64,000 bases of DNA, taken from Polyangiaceae bacterium (lineage in GTDB: Bacteria > Myxococcota_A > Polyangia > Polyangiales > Polyangiaceae). The notes beneath the pieces are model-generated. The model searched no databases. It was not told where the DNA came from and saw only the letters and a list, made by a program, of their open reading frames with translations. Positions 1 through 10,518 of the stretch are shown one piece after another; positions within the stretch are counted from its first letter, which is position 1; the number at the start of each line of letters is the position of its first letter. The translations under genes were made by a program, and so were the position numbers. The DNA lies in NCBI GenBank assembly GCA_013361525.1, contig JABFXY010000082.1:1-64000 (forward strand). Reading direction: 5' to 3'.

Positions 1-33
1 CGCCTACAGCCTAATCTCGAAGTGCGTGCGCTT

Positions 34-1071
34 CTACAGATCGGCGAGCCACGACTCATTTTCGCGGGCGAGGATCTCGTTCTGTAGGCGCTGCACCATC
101 TCTTCTTTGGCCGCTTCGTATGTCGTGAAGCGAGACGGCTGGCGGGACTTGACCCCCATGATGAGGATCGCGTCGCCGAGGCGAAACGGCGCGGTGATCT
201 CGCCGGGCTCGAGGGGCATGAGGCGGGCCTCGACCTCTTCGGCGAGTGCCGGGCGTTTACCCATTTGGGCGGCCTGCGTCTTGATCGGCGCGTGGATGCC
301 CATGTCGCCGCCCTTGTCCTTCGTCTTGGGCTCGTCCGAGTACTGCTTCGCCATGTCCTCGAAGCTCGCCCCGGCCTTCAGCTGATTGTAGATGTTCTGC
401 GCTTCTTGCTCGCGCGTCGCAATGGCGGCAGGCGAGGAGCCGGGGAGGATCTTCAACAGAATGATCTCGGGGCGATACTCGCGGCGCTCGCGCTCTTCGC
501 GCACGGCGCGGGTGTACGCGTTCTTCAGATCCTCTTCCGTGATGCGAATGCGACCGCGAACGCGCTGCGAGAGGAGCTTGCCCTCGAGGACTTGGCGACG
601 AATCTCGGCGCGATACTCGACCTCGGACAAGCCGCTTCGTTGCTCGGCTGCGAGGAGCAGCTCGTCGACGGTGAGCTTCTGCTGGCCGGCGACGTTCTCG
701 AGGGCGCGGTCGATCTCTTCGGGCGAGACAGTGACCTTCATGCGCTCGGCCGCCTGCGCCTCGAGCGTCTCCTCCACCATGCGTGAGAGCACGTCCTTGT
801 AGACCTGCGACTCGGCCGCGGTGCGCTGCGGGCCGGCCGGCGCCTTCGACGCGAGTACGCGGATGAGCGGCGCGGCGCGCGTGCGCAGCTCGCTCAGGAG
901 GATCGAGTCGTCGCCGATGACCGCCGCGATCTTCTCGACGACCGCGGCATCGGCAGAGCTCGGCTCGAGCATCGTTGCAGCACCCGCCAGGACGGCGCCG
1001 CAAAGGACGAGCTTCGCGAGCGAGGCGATACGCCGCGGTGCGCGCGTGCGGGAGGGGGCCTTCGGCTCCAT
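34..1071 (-). CDS. SurA/PrsA-like parvulin peptidyl-prolyl isomerase
   Basis: Probable periplasmic foldase that catalyses cis-trans proline isomerisation and chaperones exported or outer-membrane proteins. The chosen ATG gives 345 aa. Residues 1-45 hold a basic start, a hydrophobic stretch (LVLCGAVLAGAA) and a small-residue cleavage-like site, so it is exported. A SurA-like N-terminal helical region follows (about 46-190), then one PPIC rotamase domain (about 195-310) with KAGASFEDMAKQYSDEP and GGDMG. The frame stays open upstream to 1623, but that part overlaps the neighbouring lipoprotein gene in another frame and has no signal peptide, so the ATG just before the signal is preferred. E. coli SurA is longer (about 430 aa, two rotamase domains); only one is seen here. 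Clients are unknown. Confidence 0.88.
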   Translation of the reverse strand: MEPKAPSRTRAPRRIASLAKLVLCGAVLAGAATMLEPSSADAAVVEKIAAVIGDDSILLSELRTRAAPLIRVLASKAPAGPQRTAAESQVYKDVLSRMVEETLEAQAAERMKVTVSPEEIDRALENVAGQQKLTVDELLLAAEQRSGLSEVEYRAEIRRQVLEGKLLSQRVRGRIRITEEDLKNAYTRAVREERERREYRPEIILLKILPGSSPAAIATREQEAQNIYNQLKAGASFEDMAKQYSDEPKTKDKGGDMGIHAPIKTQAAQMGKRPALAEEVEARLMPLEPGEITAPFRLGDAILIMGVKSRQPSRFTTYEAAKEEMVQRLQNEILARENESWLADL

Positions 1072-1244
1072 ATCTGGGTGCCTATCGGGTATCTCCGAGC
1101 GGGCGTCCAAACAAATTTCGCGGTCTTCCGGGTCCGAATCGGCGTAGAAACTCGCCGTCGACGTATCGTTCGCGCCCATCCCGGACGCGTCGGAGCATCC
1201 GGCGCGCCAGCGCGCGAGAGCACGAAACGAGCGGCGTTCGGCGC

Positions 1245-2309
1245 TCAGAATCCCGGCCCGCAGCAGAGCGTCGTGATTTCTCCGAACCGTGTGAGGTCGA
1301 CGTTCGAGATGGGCGCGCAGGAGCCGGCCTTCGGGGTCGCCGCGAAGAGCGCGCCGCCGAACGAGGTCGGCCCGCCGAGATCCGCACAGCCCCCGGACGC
1401 GAAGCCCAACTGGCTCGTGCCCCCACACACATCGAAAAGACTCACGTTGCCGACGCAGTCCACGCCGGCCGGCGCCCCGCAGCTGCAATCGGCCTGGCTG
1501 CAGCTCGGGTCGGTGGGCGGACTTGGATAGAGCACCTTCTTCGTCGGAAACCGCGCGGTGCACGGCTGGTCGCCCATTGCGGCGATGCACACGACTTCGT
1601 CCGGGCCCGTCGGCCGCGCGCAAACGCCTTCTTCACACCCTGCGCCTGCACCCAGGCAGGTCTTCAACGACTCGAATGGGATCGCTGGATTCGTCGGGCT
1701 CGCGTCGCATGATCCGGTCAGCAATTGTGGGGTCGCTTTCGCGCTCGCGAAAGGTGCTCCCGATCCGGCCGCGCAGGTCGCCTGGAGGTCGATCGACTCG
1801 CTGGGTTCGACACATTGGTTGTCTTCGTAGAGCGTCAGCAGCGCCTGACAGCTCACGTTCGTCGGCTGCCCGCACGTGCAGCCGCAAGGGTTGGCCGCAT
1901 CGGCGAGGACGGCGCCCGCCGGCCCCGCATCGGGATAGCCCGCCGGGCACGCGTCGTCGGCGCCGCGCACGACGAGCGGTCCGATCCATTGCGGATCAGG
2001 CAGCAGCGACACACAGACGAATCCACCGCAATCGTTTGCGTCCTCGCAATCGATCAATCCGTCGTCGTCGTCGTCGTTGCGGTTGGTGCAGAGCTCCGCA
2101 TCATCGGCAGCTCCACCACTGCCCTGTGCGCTCGAGCCTCCGACGGAAGGTGCGGCGCCTTCGGGGCACGCCTCCTCGTCTTGGTCGCACGGCCCCGCGG
2201 CACCGCTGCCGCCGCTGCCGGTCTGGTATTCGCCGAACTCCCCGAAGCAGCCGACGAGAACGGCCGCGAGGCCGACCGCCGAGCGACGTATTGCGCTTCC
2301 CGGCCGCAT
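1245..2309 (-). CDS. Cys-rich lipoprotein with a Ca-binding-like Asp motif
   Basis: Predicted lipoprotein of 354 aa with no assigned function. The N-terminus has a basic start, a hydrophobic core and a lipobox-like AAVLVGC at about residue 21. A Gly/Ser/Ala-rich low-complexity linker follows (about 30-68), then an Asp run with DGLIDCEDANDC that resembles the calcium-binding MopE-type motifs common in myxobacteria. The rest is rich in spaced cysteines (such as CGCTCGQP and CSCGAP), which suggests disulfides outside the cytoplasm. Its ATG overlaps the stop of the upstream PEGA/TPR gene by one base (TGATG), so the two are probably translated together and may work together at the cell surface. 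Confidence 0.75.
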   Translation of the reverse strand: MRPGSAIRRSAVGLAAVLVGCFGEFGEYQTGSGGSGAAGPCDQDEEACPEGAAPSVGGSSAQGSGGAADDAELCTNRNDDDDDGLIDCEDANDCGGFVCVSLLPDPQWIGPLVVRGADDACPAGYPDAGPAGAVLADAANPCGCTCGQPTNVSCQALLTLYEDNQCVEPSESIDLQATCAAGSGAPFASAKATPQLLTGSCDASPTNPAIPFESLKTCLGAGAGCEEGVCARPTGPDEVVCIAAMGDQPCTARFPTKKVLYPSPPTDPSCSQADCSCGAPAGVDCVGNVSLFDVCGGTSQLGFASGGCADLGGPTSFGGALFAATPKAGSCAPISNVDLTRFGEITTLCCGPGF

Positions 2310-3364
2310 CAGAACCTCCCCCCGATCTCCAACATGCCGCGCCCCGGCTCGATGTCGAACGAGACGCGCACGTCGGGCGTATCGGACGAGACGGCGTCGA
2401 TGATCAACATGCCGACGCCCGCGATGACGGCGGCGCCTCCAATACCCAGCGCCGCGTAGCCACCATTGGCCAATGCCTCACCTTCGGAGGCCAGGTCGTT
2501 CGCCACGTTTGCGTCGCCGAGCGGACAATTCGGCGGCTCTGCGTCGGCTCCACATTCGTCGCGGATCGCGCCCGCTCGATCGGCCGCGAGCGCAACCAGG
2601 ACTGCGCCGGTCGTGAGCCCGCCTGCGCCGACGAGGCCGGTGATCCAACCGGCGGTCGCGAGCCGGTGCGACGCTGCCGGGGTGGGCGCCGGCTGGACGG
2701 GCTTTTCGGTCGGCTCGAGGGCGACGGCGATCGATGCCGTTTGACCTCCAACGATCGCGACGGACTGTTGCGACGCTCGAAACCCTGCCGCCTCGACCGA
2801 CAGGGTGTGCTGGCCCACTTCGAGATCGAGAGGCTTGTCGAGGCCGTCGACCGCCGCGCCGTCGACGGTCACTTTTGCCGCCGCCGTGGCCGGGCTGACC
2901 GCCACGCGCAGGCTCCCGACCCGTGCACCGAGATCCTTCAGCGCCTGTCGAACCTGCACCTCGACGGTCTTCTTCCGCTCCGGATCTTTGGTGCTCTCGT
3001 TGAGCTCGAGCGCGCGTCGATATTCGCGCAGGGCGACGAGCGTCTTGCCTTCGCGCGCACTGCAGGAGGCGACATTGAGGAGCGTCCCGACGCCCGGATC
3101 CGCCGCGAGGCTCTCGCGAAACTTCGGGCACGCATCCGCCCAGCGGCCTTGATCGCCGAGCGCGAGCGCTTCGTCGAACAGCGCCTGGGCTCGAACGGCG
3201 TCGCTCTCCCGGACGCGCGAAGGATCGGTCGGCTCCTCTTTCGGAGGTTCGACAGGCGGCTCGTCCTGGGCCCACCCGACCCCCGCCGACAAGACGACCA
3301 ACCCCGCCCCCGCAGCGGTGATGCATAAGCGAACCGCCGGCATTGCTCGCATGATGCTCGTCAT
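2309..3364 (-). CDS. TPR and PEGA domain envelope protein
   Basis: Predicted exported or membrane protein of 351 aa. Residues 1-32 form a signal peptide ending near GWAQDE. A TPR-like helical region follows (about 50-135, with ALFDEALALGDQGRWADACP), then a PEGA-type surface domain (about 150-230, SLRVAVSP, KVTVDG, VGQHTLSVEAAGF). Two hydrophobic stretches lie further on (about 245-268 and 300-322). This arrangement is frequent in Polyangia, but its role is not established; PEGA domains are thought to act in envelope or polysaccharide contexts. ATG codons at 3364, 3352 and 3343 are all possible; the first is listed. The stop overlaps the start of the lipoprotein gene downstream, indicating a two-gene operon. 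The gene is divergent from icd. Confidence 0.75.
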   Translation of the reverse strand: MTSIMRAMPAVRLCITAAGAGLVVLSAGVGWAQDEPPVEPPKEEPTDPSRVRESDAVRAQALFDEALALGDQGRWADACPKFRESLAADPGVGTLLNVASCSAREGKTLVALREYRRALELNESTKDPERKKTVEVQVRQALKDLGARVGSLRVAVSPATAAAKVTVDGAAVDGLDKPLDLEVGQHTLSVEAAGFRASQQSVAIVGGQTASIAVALEPTEKPVQPAPTPAASHRLATAGWITGLVGAGGLTTGAVLVALAADRAGAIRDECGADAEPPNCPLGDANVANDLASEGEALANGGYAALGIGGAAVIAGVGMLIIDAVSSDTPDVRVSFDIEPGRGMLEIGGRF

Positions 3365-3391
3365 ATTCGGCCCATGATAGGCTTTTTTTCC

Positions 3392-3449
3392 TCGCGCGCG
3401 CACGACGGCTCGGGTCCCGCCTGGGGGGTGTGCTCGCTGCGCTCGCACT
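3392..3449 (+). repeat. Dispersed GC-rich repeat, copy A
   Basis: This stretch of about 58 bp lies in the gap between the PEGA/TPR gene and icd. It matches 27071-27129 in the same orientation with only a few substitutions and single-base indels. Both copies start with TCGCGCGCGCACGACGGC, share CGGGTCCCGCC and a GGGGGTGTGC block, end in a CGCTGCGCT block, and follow a T-rich run. I found no further copy in the window. It may be a short dispersed intergenic element. Confidence 0.6.
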
Positions 3450-3586
3450 GGCACCCAAGCCTGTGCGCGCAGTCGCCGGGCTACGGTCGACGGGACCTTG
3501 CCGCTCCGCGTCGACGCCATCGGAAGGACGAGCGTCCGAACCCTTCCTTGCGGCACATGGTCCGTTCTGATACCCCCCGCACCGCT

Positions 3587-4981
<1,395 letters not shown>

Positions 4982-5049
4982 GCGTTCGACGCGAGGGCAA
5001 AGACCGCCTTCGCTCGAGCAGTTGACGGGTGACGGCTGGCGCGCGGATC

Positions 5050-5583
5050 ATGGCCGCCATGATCAAGCTCCAGCCGAAGACTCTCGAGCGCATCCGGGAT
5101 CATTTCCGCGAGGTCGGACAACCCGCGAGCGTCGCCTTTACGCGACCCGTCGTGGACACCGATCCGTTCGCGAGCGATCCCGATGCGAAGCGCCGATTCG
5201 AGGCGCTGTTCGAGGCGATGTTCCTCATGATCGCTGCCGACGGCGATGTCGCCGACGAGGAGCGCGAGGTGCTTCGCGGCGCGGTGCGCGGCCTCACGGA
5301 CAACGCCGTCCGTTCCGCTCATATCGACAAGCTCTTCGACCAATGCAAGGCGCGCGCGGGTGAGGGCACGCAGGCCCGTCTCAAGACGATCGCACCCATC
5401 CTGCAAGAGGATCCTGCGCTCGTCGAAGCTGCGTTCTCGCTGGCCGCGGCGGTCGCGTTCGCCGACAGCGACATCAAGGACGAAGAAAACGAGCTGATCA
5501 ACGAGATGGCCGAGGCGCTCGGTATCGAGGGCGACCGCGCCGAAGAGCTCCTGAACCTGCTCGAGAACGAGTCCGCCACCTGA
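5050..5583 (+). CDS. TerB-like tellurite-resistance-family protein
   Basis: Small acidic helical protein of 177 aa resembling the TerB domain family. Two related Asp/Glu-rich segments are visible, MIAADGDVADEEREVLRG at about 60-77 and AVAFADSDIKDEENELINEM at about 136-155, as in TerB proteins, whose acidic patches may bind metal. No signal peptide or membrane segment is seen, so it is probably cytoplasmic. TerB-like proteins are widespread in envelope-stress and tellurite contexts, but no other ter gene is nearby and the role is open. ATGs at 5050 and 5059 are both possible; an in-frame GTG lies at 5029. It follows icd by about 70 bp and may share its transcript. Confidence 0.8.
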   Translation: MAAMIKLQPKTLERIRDHFREVGQPASVAFTRPVVDTDPFASDPDAKRRFEALFEAMFLMIAADGDVADEEREVLRGAVRGLTDNAVRSAHIDKLFDQCKARAGEGTQARLKTIAPILQEDPALVEAAFSLAAAVAFADSDIKDEENELINEMAEALGIEGDRAEELLNLLENESAT

Positions 5584-5665
5584 AGCTGGCAACCTCCGCG
5601 CTGGTCGCCGCTGAGAAGTCGCCGTCGAGCGAAAGCGTGTCCATGATGCTTTCGCGACGGCGACT

Positions 5666-7042
5666 GTGGCGCTGATGGATATGGACGCTGCGCCTCGCAC
5701 CCCGGAGGAGTTCATCGCCGTGCTCGAGGCGGAGCTCCGCGCGACACCGTATCGACCGATCGGCGCTCTCGGTCAGGGCGGGATGGGTGCGGTGTTCGAG
5801 ATCGAGCACCGCACCCTTCGTCGCAAGCTCGTCATCAAGATCCTTCGAGAGCCGAACCGCCCCGATCTCGAGGATCGACTGCGGCTCGAAGCGCAGGCGC
5901 TCGCGCAGCTCTCGCATCCGAACCTGCTGCAAGTGGTCGACTACGGGCACACCGCGTCCGGCCGGCCGTTCCTCGTCACCGAGCGGCTGGTCGGCAAAAC
6001 GCTGAAAGAGACGGTGGGCCCCACGGGATCGTTGCCGATGCACGAGGCTGCCACCTACGTGACGCAAGCCCTCGGTGCGCTCGCCGTCGCGCACCGCGCG
6101 GGGATCGTTCATCGCGACATCAAGCTCGACAACCTCTTCCTTTGCGATGCGGACGACGCCAACGAAAAGCGTGTGAAGGTGATCGACTTCGGCATCGCGA
6201 AGCTCGTCGGCGCGGAGGGCGGGGGAGCCGCGGTCAACGTGCAGCCGCTCGAGAACCCGACCGCCGAAGGCTTCATGGTCGGCACGCCGAGCTTCATGTC
6301 GCCCGAGCAGGTGACGAACCAGGCCGTCGACCACCGTGCCGACATCTATGGCATGGGCGTCGTGCTCTATCGCCTACTCGCCGGCAGAAACCCTTTCATC
6401 TGTCGCGATCTCATCGAATACGCAGCCGCCCACGCGGGGGAGATTCCGGCGCCGCCTTCGACGTTCGGCGCCATCCCTTCGGCGCTCGACGGCGTCGTCC
6501 TTCGCGCGCTCGAGAAGCAGCCGGGCAAGCGCTACCAAAGCGCAAAGGAGATGATCGAAGCGCTCGCGTCGTTCACGAAGCCGGCGCCTCTGCCGGTCGC
6601 AGCTGCCGCCCCCGTCGGGGTTACCCCGCGAGGGGGCACGCAGATGCTCATGTCGCGAACGGTCGCAATGGAGGGCGCGCCGATCGCACCCGCGCAGTCC
6701 CCCGCGACGGGTGTCGCGCCGAGAGCGGGGACGCAGCGCATGTTGTCTCCGCCTCAAGGCTTCGCGGCTTCACCTTTCCCGCAGGCGCCCGTCCCGTTAC
6801 CCGCGCCGCCGGCCCCGCGTGCCCCGATGCAGTCGGCCCCACAGCACGCGATCTCGTATCCGCAGGCGCAGAGTCTGCCGGCGAATCTCAGCCAGTCGAC
6901 GCACCACGGTCCGGTGCCCGCACCGATCGCAGCCGCACCCTCGAAAACCAGAACGATCGAGATTGTCGCGCTCGTGGTCGCAGCGATCTCCGCGGGGGCG
7001 ATCGTTTGGTTTGCGCTGAGGCTCGCCGGGGTTCTTCGCTGA
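5666..7042 (+). CDS. Membrane-anchored Ser/Thr protein kinase
   Basis: Eukaryote-like Ser/Thr kinase of 458 aa if the GTG at 5666 is used (ATGs at 5675 and 5681 also fit). The kinase domain covers about 25-295 and its key residues are intact: glycine loop GQGGMGAVF, Lys58 in VIKIL, HRDIKLDN (Asp151, Lys153, Asn156), DFG at 174-176, SPE at 212-214 and the structural Asp226. A Pro/Ala-rich, probably unstructured region follows (about 300-430), then one membrane helix (about 432-452) and a few residues outside. This places the kinase in the cytoplasm tethered by its C-terminus, without an obvious external sensor domain. A second kinase of similar layout lies downstream. Substrates are unknown. 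Confidence 0.92.
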   Translation: MALMDMDAAPRTPEEFIAVLEAELRATPYRPIGALGQGGMGAVFEIEHRTLRRKLVIKILREPNRPDLEDRLRLEAQALAQLSHPNLLQVVDYGHTASGRPFLVTERLVGKTLKETVGPTGSLPMHEAATYVTQALGALAVAHRAGIVHRDIKLDNLFLCDADDANEKRVKVIDFGIAKLVGAEGGGAAVNVQPLENPTAEGFMVGTPSFMSPEQVTNQAVDHRADIYGMGVVLYRLLAGRNPFICRDLIEYAAAHAGEIPAPPSTFGAIPSALDGVVLRALEKQPGKRYQSAKEMIEALASFTKPAPLPVAAAAPVGVTPRGGTQMLMSRTVAMEGAPIAPAQSPATGVAPRAGTQRMLSPPQGFAASPFPQAPVPLPAPPAPRAPMQSAPQHAISYPQAQSLPANLSQSTHHGPVPAPIAAAPSKTRTIEIVALVVAAISAGAIVWFALRLAGVLR

Positions 7043-7291
7043 CCGCCGACCGCTGATCGCCACTCCCGACCGCCGATCCACGCTTGCTATCCCGCGCTCG
7101 CCTTCGGCGCGCCGAGCCTCGTGGGAGCCGCCCCGGCCGGTCTCGCTACGCTCGACGTGGCCTGCCCCACTCGGCTCTGTTGCGCGCAAATCATTTTCGT
7201 TCAAGTCGGGATTGGCTCGGACCACAAAGCACGCGAGGCCCATCAGCCTCGCGCGTTCTGCCCACGGTCCCGCTATGATGCCGCCGCTCCG

Positions 7292-9238
7292 ATGACCAAC
7301 GATACGAGCCGGGCAACTGCCGACGCGCTCGCCGCAACCCACCTAGCCACCGAGCACGGCGAAAAGGGCGTGGTTTGCGAGGCGGGCCGTGTCTACGCCG
7401 GCCAATACCTCGTACGCGGCCTGCTCGGCTACGGCGGAATGGGCGAGGTGTATCTCGTCGAGCATCAGATCCTCAAAGCGGATTTCGCGCTGAAGGTCCT
7501 TCGCCCTTCGTACCGAATCCGCCCCGACATCGTTCAGCGGTTTCGCGCGGAGAGCCGCGCCCTCTGGGAGCTCTCCCACCCGAACTTCGTGCAAGTGCAC
7601 CACGCGGGCGACGACCCGGAGATCGGCCCTTACATCGCGATGGAGGTCTTGCGCGGCAAGACCCTCGCGCAGCTGATCGAGACGAAGGGAAAACTCAGCA
7701 TCGAGGACGCGCTGCCGATCGCGATCGACATCGCCGATGCGGCGCAGGCGATGCACGAGGCGGGCATCATCCACCGCGATCTCAAGCCCGATAACATCTT
7801 CGTCACGACCCGCGACAACAAGGACAAGCGCCGGTGCATCAAGCTGCTCGATCTCGGCGCGGCGAAGATCGCCAAATACGGCGGCCCCGCCACCGCGGAA
7901 AATCGCACGATCGGGACGGGCAAATACATGAGCCCGGAGCACATTCGCTGCAAACCCCTCGGGCCGACGAGCGACATCTACGCGCTCGGTCACATCGTCT
8001 ACGAAATGGTGGCCGGCAAACATGCATTCGGCGCCCACCACCCGAATCCGACGCATTTCGACTATCAGCTTTGGCACCTGAACGCGAAGCCGGACCCGCT
8101 CGACGAGCGGATGCCGGGCTCGCCCAACGATCTCTCCGAAGCGCTCACGCAAGCGATGGCGAAAGATCCGGCCCATCGCTTTCAGACGATGTCCGCATTC
8201 GCCTCGGCGCTTCGTGAGGTGTTGCGGCGCCATTCGGTCGGCAAGGCGAAGGGCGGTACCGAGCAGATGAAGCTCGACGCCGGTGACGCGCGCACGATCG
8301 AGGACATCCTCAGCTCCGAGAGCCCAGACGGGCAATGGTCCTTCGTGGACCCGAATGCGCCCAAAAAGAAAACAGGCACCGAGACGGCCGTGGTCGGAAC
8401 GACGAAAGACCCCGTCTCGAAGGGCTTGGTGCTCGGCGCAGCAGCCGCTGCCGCTGCCGGCAACACGCGCGCATCCGCCCCCAACATCGACGACGCGGGT
8501 GGGAAGGTCGTCGCCTTTCTAGTCGCGACCTCCGGAGCGGATTCGGGCCGCCGTCTCGACATGCAGGCGCGCACGTACGTCATCGGTACCGATGCGAGCT
8601 GCAACGCGCCGCTGGCGGACCCCAGCGTCGCGGCGAAACACGCGCGCATCGTCGTCAACCCGACGGCGATCATCGAGCTGCACGATGATGCGAGCGGCCG
8701 GACGTTCGTGAACGATCGCGCCGTGCCGTACGCCGTGTTGAAGCATGGCGATCGGCTTCGTTTCGGCGCGGTTTCCTTCGATTTTCATTTGATGGATCCG
8801 ACGCGCCACGGGTTCGGCTCGCACGGCACGATGCGAATCGACGGCCCGAGCTCGAAGCCCCAATCGCAGAAGACGCAGGCTTCGAGCCCCGACGGCGCGC
8901 TGCGCTCCACATCGCCGCCGACGACCGCGCCGCCGACGACCGGTCGCAACCTCAGCGCGACCGTGAACAGCGACGACGAAAAGCCGAAGCGCAAGCCGCT
9001 CGCGCCGACGCCGCCGATGGGGGTCGAGGCCCGCCCGTGGACACCTCCCGTGGCGTCGCCGCCCGCAGCCCCGGCGCCTGCGTCTCAGCCGCGTCGCTCC
9101 CGCACGATGATGGTCGCCGTCGCGCTCGTCGTCGTGGCGTGCGTGATTCTCGGTGTCGTGGCCGCGCTGCGTCTCGCGAACGTCCTCGGTTCCTTGGAGC
9201 CGAGGTCGGAGCACGAGAAAACGATTGCGCCGTGTTGA
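7292..9238 (+). CDS. Ser/Thr kinase with degenerate FHA domain and membrane anchor
   Basis: A 648 aa signalling protein. The kinase domain (about 37-320) has GYGGMGEVY, Lys68, HRDLKPDN (Asp163) and LDLGAAK at 187-193, a DLG form of DFG. After a low-complexity linker comes an FHA-like domain (about 410-505: YVIGTDASCNAPLAD, KHARIVVN, RTFVND, LKHGDRLRFG). FHA domains bind phosphothreonine, but here the usual Arg of IGR is Thr433 and the usual Ser before the conserved His is Ala447, so phosphopeptide binding is doubtful. A Pro-rich stretch and one membrane helix (about 607-630) end the protein. The ATG at 7292 is chosen; the frame continues upstream to 7121 without homology. The stop overlaps the adenylate cyclase start. 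Confidence 0.92.
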   Translation: MTNDTSRATADALAATHLATEHGEKGVVCEAGRVYAGQYLVRGLLGYGGMGEVYLVEHQILKADFALKVLRPSYRIRPDIVQRFRAESRALWELSHPNFVQVHHAGDDPEIGPYIAMEVLRGKTLAQLIETKGKLSIEDALPIAIDIADAAQAMHEAGIIHRDLKPDNIFVTTRDNKDKRRCIKLLDLGAAKIAKYGGPATAENRTIGTGKYMSPEHIRCKPLGPTSDIYALGHIVYEMVAGKHAFGAHHPNPTHFDYQLWHLNAKPDPLDERMPGSPNDLSEALTQAMAKDPAHRFQTMSAFASALREVLRRHSVGKAKGGTEQMKLDAGDARTIEDILSSESPDGQWSFVDPNAPKKKTGTETAVVGTTKDPVSKGLVLGAAAAAAAGNTRASAPNIDDAGGKVVAFLVATSGADSGRRLDMQARTYVIGTDASCNAPLADPSVAAKHARIVVNPTAIIELHDDASGRTFVNDRAVPYAVLKHGDRLRFGAVSFDFHLMDPTRHGFGSHGTMRIDGPSSKPQSQKTQASSPDGALRSTSPPTTAPPTTGRNLSATVNSDDEKPKRKPLAPTPPMGVEARPWTPPVASPPAAPAPASQPRRSRTMMVAVALVVVACVILGVVAALRLANVLGSLEPRSEHEKTIAPC

Positions 9239-10479
9239 AGTCGTTCGTCGCATGGTGGACGAAGGTGAGCCAGCTCGGCACGGCCGGGCTCAGCACCGAA
9301 GACGAGCGTAAAACTCGCCTCCTCAATCAATGCGCGATCATCGCGGCGGCGACGCTCTTCGCGTTCAGCATCGCCTACTTGACCGACCCGGAGCGCTTCT
9401 GGTTCGCGCTGGTGCTCAACCTTGCGTCGGCTTCCGCGCACATCGCGGTGCCGAGGCTGGTCGCGCGACGCGCGCGGCGCCTGGCGCTCGGGCTTTTCCT
9501 GTTTGCGTGCAATGCACAGCTGACGGCCATTGCGTATTATCTCGGGCCGGATGTCGGGTATCAGTACTACTTCTTTGCATTCGCGGCCGTGGTGTTCCTC
9601 GTTACGCCGCGCTCCGATTGGATTTTCTATCCGTGTTGCGCGCTGAGCCTCGCCGGGTATCTCTATTTCACGTTCGTGATGTCGCAATCCGACGCGGTCG
9701 TGCAGATCGACCCGGCGATCGCGAAGCTCGGGAGGGCGGCGACCATCAGCACGACGTTCGGCACGCTGGTGCTGCTCGGCTATCTGTTCGACGCCGATAC
9801 GCGCCACGCCGAAAAGAACCTCTCCATCGAGCACGAGCGGAGCGAGCAGCTGCTCTTGAACATCCTGCCGCAATCGATCTCCGAGCGCCTCAAAGGTGGA
9901 CAGAAGTCGATCGCCGACGGCTTCAGCGAGGTGAGTGTTCTCTTTGCGGACATCGTCGGCTTCACCGAGCTGAGCTCGAGGATGCCTCCGGCCGCGCTGG
10001 TCCAAGTGTTGAACGACGTGTTCTCTCGGTTCGACGAGATGGCGGATCGCTACGGCCTCGAGAAGATCAAGACCATCGGCGATGCATACATGGTCGCGGC
10101 GGGTCTGCCGGAGCCGCGCAGCGACCACGCCGAGGTGGCCGTTCGGATGGCGCTCGGAATGCGCGATGCGCTCGCCGAGATGAACGCCGAGAAAGGGTAC
10201 GGCCTATCGCTCCGCATCGGGGTTCACTCCGGACCGGTCGTGGCGGGCGTCATCGGAAAGAAGAAGTTCATCTACGACCTCTGGGGCGACACGGTGAACA
10301 CGGCGAGCCGCATGGAGTCGCACGGCGTCAAAGACGCCGTCCACGTGAGCGAGGCCACGGCGGAGCTCGTTCGCGGCAAGTTCCAGCTCGAATCGCGCGG
10401 CACCATTCAAGTGAAGGGCAAGGGCGACATGGTCACGTACATCGTGCGTGAGGGGTCCGAACCCGCTCCGAGTGCGTAG
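9232..10479 (+). CDS. Membrane class III adenylate cyclase
   Basis: Makes cAMP from ATP. The 415 aa product has about six hydrophobic helices (about 35-188), a linker HERSEQLLLNILPQSISERL of the kind that precedes cyclase domains, and a class III catalytic domain (about 230-410). Catalytic residues are complete: metal Asp240 (VLFADIVGFT) and Asp284 (TIGDAYM), adenine-selecting Lys280 and Asp349 (IYDLWG), and transition-state Asn356 and Arg360 (NTASRM). Lys plus Asp marks an adenylate rather than guanylate cyclase. GTG at 9232 or TTG at 9235 overlaps the kinase stop, implying translational coupling; the frame is open further upstream but only as a shadow of the kinase gene. Confidence 0.9.
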   Translation: MLKSFVAWWTKVSQLGTAGLSTEDERKTRLLNQCAIIAAATLFAFSIAYLTDPERFWFALVLNLASASAHIAVPRLVARRARRLALGLFLFACNAQLTAIAYYLGPDVGYQYYFFAFAAVVFLVTPRSDWIFYPCCALSLAGYLYFTFVMSQSDAVVQIDPAIAKLGRAATISTTFGTLVLLGYLFDADTRHAEKNLSIEHERSEQLLLNILPQSISERLKGGQKSIADGFSEVSVLFADIVGFTELSSRMPPAALVQVLNDVFSRFDEMADRYGLEKIKTIGDAYMVAAGLPEPRSDHAEVAVRMALGMRDALAEMNAEKGYGLSLRIGVHSGPVVAGVIGKKKFIYDLWGDTVNTASRMESHGVKDAVHVSEATAELVRGKFQLESRGTIQVKGKGDMVTYIVREGSEPAPSA

Positions 10480-10518
10480 CTCCCTTTCGGTTTGAGCCCG
10501 TCTCGGTTAACGAGGGGT

